Positions 52,312-62,215 of a stretch of DNA of 64,000 bases are shown piece after piece (position 1 is the first letter of the stretch; the number at the start of each line of letters is the position of its first letter). The stretch is from contig QXCR01000049.1 of the NCBI GenBank assembly GCA_004380135.1, forward strand, positions 124,001-188,000, given 5' to 3'. The DNA comes from Stemphylium vesicarium (Eukaryota; Ascomycota; Dothideomycetes; Pleosporales; Pleosporaceae). Both the position numbers and the translations under genes were made by a program. The notes under the pieces were generated by a model. The model had not been told where the DNA came from and made no database searches. It saw only the letters and a list, made by a program, of their open reading frames with translations.

Positions 52312-52600
52312 GAGCGTTTCTAAAAACGCTCTGCTCCTAAAAACGCACTACTTCTATAAACGCTTCGTTTCTAAAAACGTTCTGTTTCTAAAAACGTTCT
52401 GTTTCTAAAAACGTTCTGTTTCTAAAAACGTTCTGTTTCTAAAAACGCTCTGCTCCTAGAATCGCTCTGTTATTAGGAAGAAAGAGTTTTCAAAACCACT
52501 CTAATCCTAAAAACCATCTGCTCTTAAAAGCTCTCCGTTTCTAAAAGCAGTTCGTTCCTAGCAGCAGAGCGTTTTGAAGAGCAGAGCGTTTCTAGGAGTA
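52312..52600. repeat. 17-bp minisatellite
   Basis: Four or more exact tandem copies of AAAAACGTTCTGTTTCT near 52370-52450. Diverged units (AAAAACGCTCTGCTCCT and similar) continue on both sides to about 52600. Non-coding; likely length-variable between strains. Confidence 0.9.
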
Positions 52601-53195
52601 TTAATAGCATAATAGTTTATCTCAAGTCTTACGGTATCGGCACGCGCCCACCCATGTCTTGTCAGCATGCGCCCACAACAGAATTAGAAGAGAATTAGTT
52701 TCTACAAAGAATAGAAGCAAGTTTAAAAAAATCTAAATAAGCTAAAAACGTCTTTCGAAAGTTTAGTATTTTTCTATCAGTCCTACGACCCCGTATATCC
52801 AAGCAAAGAGGAAGAAACAAGCAGAAACGCTACGTAGTCAAGGAAACTCGTCAAGGAGGCTGTTTCAGCACGACTACTAACTAGCGAGAGCCGCAAGAAA
52901 ATGATCTTGAGGAAGCTACTCTCGACCACTAGAAGGTCGTGCTAAGGAAGAATCATGAAATCCATATCCTAAAGCTCCCTAGAACCACTAGGAAAAGCCT
53001 TATCTGAGAACACAATCTTCGAAGAGCCAAGATATGGGCTCTAGTTGTTAGGAAACCCTCCCCTCAGATTCTCATACTTGCTCTGCGGAAAGCTTACCAA
53101 ATTCACACTCTGATCTAACGCACTAATACCACCGATGTTGTTGACGAACTATTTACGTTGTTAGCATTGCTCTCCTGTCCTCCCGTCTCCTGAAG
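52601..53195. other. intergenic, no gene recognised
   Basis: Between the minisatellite and the chitinase 3' end. Nothing supported. Confidence 0.45.
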
Positions 53196-54517
53196 TCAAC
53201 CACTAGGAAAGGAAAATACACGTACAGTAGAAATCAGACTATCAGCACCCTTCTTATCACTCGAGCTCTCCCACCACATACCCCCACCTAACCCCTGCCG
53301 GTGGATGAGTTGGGCTTTCTTGGTGATGATGGCGGGCGTGTCATAGCTAATCATCTCGCACTTCGCAGCATCATAGCTCCAGCTCGCCACTAGGTCCAAA
53401 TCCTCAGTAACCTTTGCACCAGCCTGAGGCAGCGCTTTATAATCATACGTCCCCTGCCCCACACCCTGGAACGGCCTCCCCGGGCCATCGGTCTGGGTGA
53501 AGGAGCGGCCGTACAGCGGCATACCGAGCACGATTTTGTTGGTAGGCACGCCGGCGGAGACGTAGTCGTCCAGCGCCTTCTTTGTGCTGAAGGGCGTGGA
53601 AGAGGGGTTTGAGGGGGAAGGGTTGAAGTTAGCGTTGTGGCCGGCGTTAGTGTCCCAGGGGCCAGAGTAGTCGTACGCCATCTGCACAAGTGTCAACATG
53701 GACGGAAGACATGAAGATTACGAGGAATTGACGCTTACGAGGTTCCAGAAGTCGAGGTACTTGTCCATGGCGGCGAGCTTCAGCTTATTGTAGTTGGCAG
53801 GCCCAGCAGACGACGCAACGGTGAGAAGTAAATGTTGGTTGTTAGCATACTGGGTCGAGTAGTCGTTAAGTTGTCGCCGAGTCTCAGCAAGAAGGGAAAC
53901 CATGTCATTAGCCTGCGCTTCGTTGGCGGGAAACTCCCAGTCAACATCAAGGCCATCGAAACCAAGGTCCGCAAGGATCTTGATCGCACTGCTCGCAAAG
54001 GTTTCTCGACCCTTGGGTGTTGACGCTGGTGCTGCAAAGTTGGCAGAGTAGGTCCACCCGCCAATCGACAAGAGCACCTTGAGCTTGCGGTTCTGCTTCT
54101 TGAGCAGAAACAGCTGCTTGGCGCACCCGTAGACGTTGGTGCCGACATCATTCCAGGAGTCGGTGGGGTAGTGCTTGTCAGTATCGGACCAAGTGTCTGT
54201 TAAATAGACTTCGCCGGTCTCTGGTCGAACATTAGCGAAGGCGTAGATAACGTGAGTAAGTTCTTGGCCTGGAAGATCTTGAGGGTTGAAGTTACGACCA
54301 TAGATGGCCTATATTCGTAGTCAGCCAAGTAGATATTGAATATTTTTTGTTAGGTGAAACGAACCCAGCTAACAAAGTAGGCGACGTTCCTGTAACCCGT
54401 CGCAGCTGAGGAGGTTATGGTGTCGTTGGCGGCCTGCAGAATTGCAGTGGCCTGAATGTGTGGAAAGAGAGAAAGCAGGATTGCTACTCCCATGAGAAGT
54501 ATGTTGGCGAGACGCAT
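53196..54517 (-). CDS. secreted GH18 chitinase
   Basis: Three exons, 54517..54365, 54308..53739 and 53681..53196, with introns of 56 and 57 bp; 402 residues. Signal peptide MRLANILLMGVAILLSLFP ending near ATA. The TIM-barrel landmarks are YFVSWAIYGRN, the strand-3 motif SIGGWTYS, and the catalytic DxxDxDxE in FDGLDVDWEFP with the acid Glu at about residue 176. MAYDYSGPWD and GMWWESSSDKKG follow. It hydrolyses chitin or chitodextrins outside the cell or in the wall. Size and the lack of a binding module fit a fungal subgroup A chitinase. No lesions. Confidence 0.93.
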
Positions 54518-55078
54518 CCTTATGATGTCGCTAGTGGCGCAGGCTATTGCATTGCAAGTCGCGGCTTCGGTTGAGTGCCGAAGCTCGAGATGAAAGTGGA
54601 CTTGAGTTAAGTGACAGTTTGAGTTGAGCGAGCAAGTTGGCGGTAGAGATACTTAGGAGTCATTGTTAAAACCGCGAATATATATACTCAAAAAGAATGA
54701 CTACAAACGGCTAAGCGTGGAAGCGACGTAGACTAGAGAGAGAAAGGCTAGAGCAAAGGTAAATGAGGGTACTGTAATCAGGAGACTATGCAATATACTA
54801 ATGAGCGGCTGGAATGCAACGAAACCACTCCACGACGAACTTCTTCTGGTAATCTACACCCTATGTCCTATTGAAGTTTCTATCCTCAATATACGTATGG
54901 CTAAACTTCCATCTCTTATCTGCTTCCAAGATCAGTGCACTCATTTATTGTGACTCTTTCTTTACTCATCTTTTCTTCAAGAAACCTCGTCCTCGCTTCC
55001 TGTATCACTAACAAGCACAAGCACATCTAAATGTACACCTTACGCATACACACAAGCCAAAGCAGAGCAAAGACCACG
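54518..55078. other. divergent intergenic region between chitinase and BYS1-like gene
   Basis: Likely promoters of both secreted-protein genes. C/T-rich tracts lie near 54950-55020, just before the BYS1-like start. No other feature. Confidence 0.5.
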
Positions 55079-55663
55079 ATGCCAACAATGCTGTCCAAAA
55101 TAAGCCTTGCCCTCGTGGCACTCCAAGCTGCCCTAGCACTCGCCGGCAACGCCATCATCACCAATCGCTGCAACTACGACATCTGGATCCAGTCCGTACA
55201 TGCCCCCTACGGAGGGGAGATGACTCACGTTCCCGCTCAAAGCAAGTACTCTGAGCCCTTCAGCCACGTCCCCACATCGGTGAAGATAAGCAAGACCCCC
55301 TCAATCGTTAGCGGAGAGCACACACAATTCGAGTACAACATTATCAGCGACCAAACGTGGTATGACATCTCCTTCGTCGACTGCGCCAAGGGCCCGCAGG
55401 GCACTAGCAGTTCATTCGACGCATCTAGCTGCCCGGGCTACACCGAGGGACTAGCTATGGATGTCACCGATGGCAGATGCGGGAAAATCGACTGCGGGGC
55501 GGGAGAATATTGTCCTAAACAAGCTTATTTCGTTCCTCAGCCATATAAAGAGCTCGGGATAGAAGAACCGGTTTTTGTGTGTCCTGGTGATGGCACCAGT
55601 TTCGATCTTTACATGACGGTGTGTTCGAGGGAGTCACGGCTAGGGAGTAGGGGCATTGCTTGA
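55079..55663 (+). CDS. secreted BYS1-domain (thaumatin-like) protein
   Basis: 194 residues from the ATG at 55079, which gives a clean signal peptide (MPTMLSKISLALVALQAALA). An upstream in-frame ATG at 55031 would add 16 polar residues and is less likely. The mature protein starts NAIITNRCNYDIWIQSV and continues with QFEYNIISDQTWYDISFVDC, CPGY...MDVTDG and C-GAGEYC, the Cys and strand pattern of the BYS1 family first described in Blastomyces. These are small secreted proteins, often infection- or stress-associated, of unknown biochemical role. Eight or more Cys suggest several disulphides. Confidence 0.85.
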   Translation: MPTMLSKISLALVALQAALALAGNAIITNRCNYDIWIQSVHAPYGGEMTHVPAQSKYSEPFSHVPTSVKISKTPSIVSGEHTQFEYNIISDQTWYDISFVDCAKGPQGTSSSFDASSCPGYTEGLAMDVTDGRCGKIDCGAGEYCPKQAYFVPQPYKELGIEEPVFVCPGDGTSFDLYMTVCSRESRLGSRGIA

Positions 55664-56048
55664 AGGCGGAGTAACGCGCTGGATGCGGGTGAGGAGGAGT
55701 AAAACATATCGGCGGCTCCAATTTTATTAGTCTCACTTTCGCATATATTTTGGATACAACAAACAGTCTAAGAGACATCAAATTGCTCAACAAACACAAT
55801 AGCTCGCTTCGCTCCACCGACTGTGTGTGTTCACATCCCCACTAACATGCTGACGATGTGTGCCATGCTGCACTATTTGCAAGGAACCCTCAACCCCTGT
55901 GAGAACTTGAGATGTCATTGCGTAGCGCATGAAGAACCCAGCTGGTCCAGTCAAGATTACTAGTATATAAATGAGCTTTCAATGCTTCTGACATTGTCAT
56001 CCCTCTTCCGCCTCACAACCGGCGCATTCTCGAGACGCCAAGAGAGTG
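55664..56048. other. intergenic, no gene recognised
   Basis: 3' flank of the BYS1-like gene and promoter of the next small gene. Confidence 0.5.
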
Positions 56049-56620
56049 ATGAGTTCTCAAGAAACTATTGCAGACGATACATTGTATCAGGTATGTATGG
56101 ATGTTGCACGATTGGCAGCTATTACTGACTATCTCAGGGGTATCAAAACTGTCCAGTAGTCAGAGATGATACAGTTCATCCAGCTTCGGAACCATCAGAA
56201 CCATCAGAACCAGCACCTGCAAGCAAGCACTCCGGTGATAAGAGAAAGGATAAGCAGCCTGGAGAATGTGCGTCGTGCGAGACAGGAGAGACAGCCTCAA
56301 ACTCAGACATCAACGCTAGTAAGACTCTCCTCCCGACGCATCGACTAGAACTGATTAGTCATGTAGGGCACCAGCCCGAGGAGAATGGTACCGAAGTAGT
56401 GGATCTTTTGGACGAACTGAATGACTTGATGAAGCAGCAAAAACGCATTTCAAGTAAAGTAGATGACGTGGTCTCTCGTCTCCAAGAAGCACTCAAACAA
56501 TCCACTCATAGGAGCTTGCTCAAGGGCGGCAACCTTGTTAAATGGTCGGAGAGTGCCAGTGCCTACGGCCCTGATGATGATACACACCGCCCCAGGAAAA
56601 GAGCACGTGGAAGTTTATAG
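56049..56620 (+). CDS. hypothetical nuclear-type protein with short coiled coil
   Basis: Exons 56049..56090 and 56138..56620 with a 47-bp GT-AG intron (GTATGT donor) in phase 0; 174 residues. A short EPSEPSEPAPA repeat precedes a Lys-rich stretch and a CASC pair. Residues about 115-145 form an amphipathic coiled coil (VVDLLDELNDLMKQQKRISS; VDDVVSRLQEAL). The end is basic (RPRKKRARGSL-like: HRPRKRARGSL), a plausible nuclear localisation signal. No family recognised. Confidence 0.6.
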
Positions 56621-56889
56621 GATCAGAAGATAAGAATTCCATATTAAAGATTGATATAGATTGCGGTACACGAAAACTAAATAAAGACACTAATAATATT
56701 TCTATGCAAGCACCTAGGCACATATGTTAGCACGGCCCTGATCGTAAACGTCTTTGACTGTACTTTGGATGAATTTTGTAACTTCTTTTCTTTGAACGAA
56801 ACTCAGGCGCCGGAATATCGTGTCTGACAGCTCGAGACTACTTGACATGAATACGGATTTATATGGTTTATTTGAACTATTCTTTTCCT

Positions 56890-57558
56890 TTATTGTGTCT
56901 CCCATGTTTCAGACTCTTCAAACAAGGTGTCCGCTGTCCTGGTTACGTCTGGTGATAAATGTAGGGAACTGTACTCCCAACTGTTTTCTGACTCGATCTT
57001 GCTTTCATGGGGATTGCCTATGTCCGGACGGTCACTTATGTCAAAGGAGTCGTGCAAAGGAGTTAAGGGTGGCAAGGAACATCTAGTCGACGAATCATAG
57101 TCCACCTGCGACGCTGGTGATGGCTCCACGAAGTTTGAAACGAAACTTTTAATGCGGGTTAACGGATATTGATGGAACGCCGATGCATTGCTCAAACTGG
57201 GTGGCGAGCAAAAGTAGGTGTCTGCTGGAGCTGCTGCCATCGCTTCGTTCGGACACTGAGCTATGTCAGAGGTTAGGTATGCACTTTCTACTTAAAGAGA
57301 AATTTGTTGTAAACTCGCACCCTTTTTCAACACTTCTATGGTTGCTATTGCGTGTAGTAGCCGCTCCTGTAGCGACACGTTGTTTTGCTCAAGCTCTCTA
57401 TTCTACAGCCGTTAACAGGATAGTCTATCGTTGAACGGTCGATTTCGAACCTGGCGTTGAAGAGTGTCAATCTGGTCTTTTGTTTTCTGGCGCGACTTTC
57501 GCTGACTCTCTCGGTTCCTCTTTCTTTTCTGTGCAAGTTGGGCGGCAGTGAGTTTCAT
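56890..57558 (-). CDS. bZIP transcription factor
   Basis: Three exons, 57558..57451, 57402..57321 and 57260..56890, with introns of 48 and 60 bp; 186 residues. The basic region KRKRNRESQRKSRQKTKDQI matches the fungal bZIP pattern N-x3-QR-x2-R, and the junction at residue 36 completes a leucine zipper (TLQRQNRELEQNNVSLQERL) with Leu every seventh residue. The first donor is the weak GTTCGA. The C-terminal half is Ser/Pro-rich. A further frame (56905..56714) continues with FRRLSFVQRKEVTKFIQSTV just after the stop, in another phase. The true C-terminus may be longer through an intron I could not place, or the gene may be truncated by a frameshift. Confidence 0.72.
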
Positions 57559-58529
57559 AATGTTTCACAGAATTACTTTCGACGATGTCCTCTATTGCTG
57601 GATTAAAACTGCTGGGTAATGGGTATGTTCGATTCGATAGCATAGAGAGTTGAACAAGACCAGAGTGAAGATTTTTGGATTATCAGCAAGATGATAACAA
57701 TTAATAGTTCAAGACACGCATCCATAAGCTAATCCCGGTCGAAAACGAAGGTGTGGGGCTGATGATATAACTACTAGGCCATCCGCTTTAGGCAATACTA
57801 TTTGGGCTTGATAGAGTTTTAAGATTAAGTCTCTACAGCGCTTAGCGAAACTGGCTTCCCCTCGAACGCAGGCATGACAAAGTGTGCGCCATACTACAAG
57901 CAGGGATCATCACGCCCCGCCTAACTGTCTAAACACAGCGTACCGCTGTCAGCATGCCCTCTCATTGGTTGTTTCTAGCACACAGGGATTTTCGTTACAC
58001 AGAGAGAGACTTTAGCTATTCTGTCTATGATACCCACACCTAACCGTGCGACACATATCTAATGTCAATATGTCTGCTTCGTCGACTACATATGACACAG
58101 GCTTCAACCGGCTACTACGCTATCTGTGCTAGGCTAGAGCCTAGCCGTGGTGATGTTCCTCGGTAGGACCTTCGGAGCCTTGGCAGAACCTTGGAGAATT
58201 CTTGAGAAGGTTCTTAGACCACTATCGCTGAACTTATAAGCATTCTATCTTCTCTTAGATAGATTTCCCCGCTATTATCACAATCTTGTTACTAGGCATC
58301 GGCAACATTTGCGCAGCCCCTTGCACTATCCGCATTAGGCACTACTAGTTATCGAAATTGAGCCTCTAAAGACTAACGGTCGCTACCTACAACATCAAAA
58401 ACCTATTAAGAAGATAATCAGAAAACAAGGTGGTAACCGGGGCATTACGTTGGGCAAGGTGATAGTTTCTTCTATCGCCGATAACTGTTTGTTTGCATTA
58501 CTCTGCTCTTATCACAATCGGCTCGAATT
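57559..58529. other. intergenic, no gene recognised
   Basis: About 1 kb upstream of both the bZIP gene and the unknown gene at 58530. Nothing coding; no obvious transposon ends. Confidence 0.45.
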
Positions 58530-59252
58530 ATGTCTACCCACCTTGCGAGAACCACACTATTACAAGAAAGAGAGGAAATACTGAGGGATATAGCTGAATT
58601 GGCTGCTGAAACGGAGCGTCGTTCTCTGATGACGCCCGAAGAAAAGAGGTTGGAGAACGGGTTACGCTTACGAGGTGAACTCGAGAGTAAGCCCGCGTTA
58701 GCAATCCTGCTACAGCCAACGCCCCCTACGTGTATGGCACGAGCACGGTGCCGAGCCGATTACTGTTCCTTTGCAGAGGGCAGAGTGATCAAAGATGAAT
58801 ATCGGATCGTGTTCGACACAGTACCGCGAGAGTATTTTCACGTATCCTGTATTGAGAAAATGCTCGATCTGCCTTCGCTTGCCCCCGCACGCTTCAAACT
58901 CGACACGGAATGTTACCGATGGAATCGGAACTGGCCTTGGACGTGGGGCTTGATGTTGCAGAAATGGTTCGAACATGGTGGCTGCATTAACCTACACAAG
59001 ATTGCAAGGTATTTCAAGGCCTATATAAGGTATGAAAGGGAAGTTAGTAAACATGATACAGCTTGGATTAGATGGCAATTGGCGCACCAACGTAAATGTA
59101 AGGATAAGGAGGGGATGTGCAAATGTCCTTCGCAGCCAGATGCACCAGAAGAACCACTTCTAGATGATTACCAAACGAATGAAGGCGACGTTTGTCCCCT
59201 CTCCATGGTACTAAGTCATCGGCATGTAGAGAGGGCAGCTTCGACAGTTTAG
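58530..59252 (+). CDS. hypothetical protein with PARP-finger-like Cys/His region
   Basis: Single exon, 240 residues. The N-terminus is a coiled coil (LLQEREEILRDIAELAAETE). The middle reads CMARARCRADYCSFAEGRVI, then an acidic-aromatic stretch, then YFHVSCIEKML. The order C...C...H-x2-C with the intervening G-x-I/V segment resembles PARP-type zinc fingers, but the similarity is weak. The C-terminus has more Cys (CKDKEGMCKC). It ends 36 bp from the stop of the convergent DUF3435 recombinase gene. No function can be assigned; DNA binding is possible. Confidence 0.55.
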   Translation: MSTHLARTTLLQEREEILRDIAELAAETERRSLMTPEEKRLENGLRLRGELESKPALAILLQPTPPTCMARARCRADYCSFAEGRVIKDEYRIVFDTVPREYFHVSCIEKMLDLPSLAPARFKLDTECYRWNRNWPWTWGLMLQKWFEHGGCINLHKIARYFKAYIRYEREVSKHDTAWIRWQLAHQRKCKDKEGMCKCPSQPDAPEEPLLDDYQTNEGDVCPLSMVLSHRHVERAASTV

Positions 59253-59288
59253 AATGTATCTTCATACCCTGATAGGATATTCTAGGTG

Positions 59289-61728
59289 CTAGCAGCAATC
59301 ATAGGAATGCCTAGGGGATACGGTTCCGTGAATCTCTTGAGCATGTTGTTGCAAGTGCATCTTGTCTAATAGGGGCACCTTACAAAGATTGCAACTAAGA
59401 CTCTTCCCACTCTCAATGTGTTTCAAGTGCTTACGTCCAAGATGCTTACTAAGATCGCCTGGGGTACCAAAGGGACGTATGCGTTGTGCCAACGGCAGTC
59501 CTTCGTTGCCTAGGCAAAGGAAACATATCTTCGGCCTTTTCTCCTTGAACACGGAGACCTTGGCTGCTTCTAATGCCTCTTCATCGTATTCCAGCTGGCT
59601 CTTGACAGGTGGGGCGGCATTCCTGCTCCGCCTTCCTATTCGGATAGGGTTCATTCCCCCCTCTTCGACGCCACAGTACCGGGTAACTGCTTGAATGGCC
59701 CCATTACGCCTGTCCGTCTCCTCTTCTATAGTGGCCCCTGGTTTCGACAGGATCGAGTCAGCCAGCTCCTCTTGAGCCGGGAGCATAACGTCGTGAATCG
59801 GCTCCGGGTCGTCCTTAGTTTCTAAGCCAGCAAGCTGCTGCTCAACATCACGCACGGGCTGTTCAAACTCCCAGCGTTCTTTTATGTCCTTAAGAAGGGC
59901 GTGCCGTCGACGCTGCCTCTCTTGGCTGATCTTGCAGGCAAGCGCTTTGTACTTAGGATGTTTTGTTGCATTAGGAACCGTACGTTTAAGTTGCTCTCGT
60001 CGGTTAAGCAGGGAACGGATGGAAGGATCATCATCTACAGATGCAGACTGTTCCTGTGTAAGTCGTCGTGGCCGACGAAGATCAATCGAACGGCTCATAG
60101 TACAAGCCGCCCGCATGAGGGCTGCCTGGGGCTGGATGCCTCGCACGACAGCCTGCGTGTCAACCGTAATACGTCGTGAGAGGTAATGTCTCAAGAATGT
60201 CCCTATGCTGGCGTGGCCCATCATCAGGTTTTGCATGGCCTCACTAACGTTGCCTACGCACTACGTTAATTCTGCATCCTACATCATACCTCTTGCATAG
60301 AAAAGATTACAGAACTTACCGTTCTCATTAAACGCCTTCCCTCCAGCATATCTCAGGGAGTAAGGACGGGTAACTTGAGCAAACCCCGTAACCTCGCCCA
60401 AAATCCGGATCCACGGCAGCAGGGTGGAATAGGGAAGAGGCTGGTTAGGAGAGATGTCCCAGCCATGCAGGGTCCGTATCGCTTTCCGAAACACGGGAAT
60501 ATCATCTAACATCCGATTCAGGCGTAATGGCAGCTCGTTGCGGCCTGGCGGAATTGTCAGCCTGCTTAGTTCCTCTGGGGAGGTTAGATTGTAGGCTGCA
60601 AATGCCCGATCGCAGAAGAGCAGGCCAAGAAGGAAGACGTGCGGACTGAAGAGGAGCGTCTCATCGTACATAATTTCGGGGAGAGGGAAGGTATTCCTTA
60701 GAGAAAAGTCAGCAGGCGTATAAGTTCTAGCACAGAACAATCACGCACAAGTCTTTGATACCGAGGAACTCCTTTGTGAATTCGAAGGTGAACTCCAGCA
60801 ATACTCGATGAGGACCACCCTCAGGATCCCGTAGCAGCGTAACCTGTATATGCCGGTAGCAGAGACTAAGAAGAGCCTGCGGCCGATTCGCTGTGAATCC
60901 ACCTAGTTGTAGATAGAGCTGGGCTTGTATCCTATAGCGTCCGTGGGGATATCTCTTTTCGGTCGTTACCAGATTTGTTTGCAGCACTCGGGCCAGATCC
61001 TCGACATACATGCAGGCCTTATCTCGACCGATCTTCTTCAGATCGTGCTTCTTAGCCAGCTTCCTTAGTACCTATTGATTATATTAGGAATGAATACTCA
61101 TGTAAGACTGGAACTGGAAGGCCAGCTTTTCATACCTTGTGCATGCTCCGGTTCATTTTCCCATCTAGTTTTACACCAGTTGCTCTTTCATACATCAGGC
61201 GGAAAACCTTCCAATACGTCCCTAGGGAGCTGGCGAGCTTGGTTCCTCGGCGTTTCCTCCCGCCTTTCCCCTGGCGCTGGCTGAGTAGCCAGTCAAAGAA
61301 CGTGTATAAAGTAGCGACAGATACGGTTGTGTAGTCACGATAGTGATCTTTTTTTAGGTACGTCCAGCATCTATGCCGGGGTTAGTCTATGCGTTCTAGC
61401 ACAAGCTACAAGGAGAACGGGAGATGTACTGATTCCACTGATCTTCTATACGATTAATCAAGCGAGTAGTGCTGTCCTTGTAATCCTCTTTCGCATACTC
61501 TTGTTCATTAAAGACCTCTAGCTGTTGAAGGTAGTACTCAGGCGGATGATCCTCGTTGGGGAAGAGCCATGCTTCATCCTCATCATCCTCATTGTTGTTG
61601 TCGGCAAATTCGTTGATGTCTGTCAGATCTGTATCCAGCTCCATACCATCGTGTGTGTCAGAGCTAGTGTAATCGCTGTCGTTGGAGGAACTCTTAACCG
61701 GTGAACGTCGTCGCATGTCGCGCAGCAT
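59289..61728 (-). CDS. DUF3435 tyrosine recombinase (Starship-captain-like), intact
   Basis: Five exons, 61728..61430, 61370..61136, 61071..60749, 60696..60320 and 60253..59289. Introns of 59, 64, 52 and 66 bp all keep frame; 732 residues. The acidic N-terminus (FADNNNEDDEDEAWLF) precedes a core-binding region. Candidate catalytic residues of the tyrosine recombinase fold are Arg241 (ANRPQALL), the YxxR box at 398-401 (YSLRYAGG) and the nucleophile Tyr435 (LMMGHASIGTFLRHYLSR). A C-terminal region carries two C2H2-type fingers (C655/C658...; C699/C702...H715/H720). DUF3435 proteins include the captains that mobilise Starship giant transposons, although many fungal genomes also carry DUF3435-C2H2 genes outside Starships. 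An earlier ATG further upstream is possible; I chose MLRDMRRRSP. Confidence 0.88.
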
Positions 61729-62215
61729 TTGCAGAGACGAAGTGTCGTGGGCGAGGTAGAGCAAGTAGAGGCAGAGCATGCATCTATGGCTGTGCGTCCG
61801 AGGCAAGGCGTAAAGGGAGGATAGGATAACGCGACGAGTATTTGAGTTTGAACAATGCAGGCTGCAAGAGAGGAGACAAGAGAAGGAGGACAAAGTCCCT
61901 GTTGATGTTGCTCTGGACAGCGAGGAAGGAGCCTTTAATACTCTGCTAGCAGGACGACCTTAGATTAGGTTAGCGTTTACTTGTAGTGTTCAGAAGAGCG
62001 AGTCAGATCGCAGGCGTGCCGCAGCGTTCCTAACAGGAAATTGAATTGGCCCCTGGACTTGTTTAACACCTACACTAGCTAAGGTAGGAAAGCCGGAGAT
62101 GCTTCCGCTCGGGCCACAGCCCGCACGATTAGGGGGGTTTCGCGGCAAGTTAGCATCCAGAAACGGCGTCACAAACTACCAAAATCAGCAGCCAAATCGC
62201 CGTTGGATTGTTTAA
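61729..62215. other. upstream region of the DUF3435 gene
   Basis: GC content is normal here, including a GC-rich stretch near 62090-62150 (CTCGGGCCACAGCCCGCACG). If the recombinase is a captain, the 5' end of the element should lie in or just beyond this region. I cannot identify a target duplication. Confidence 0.5.
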
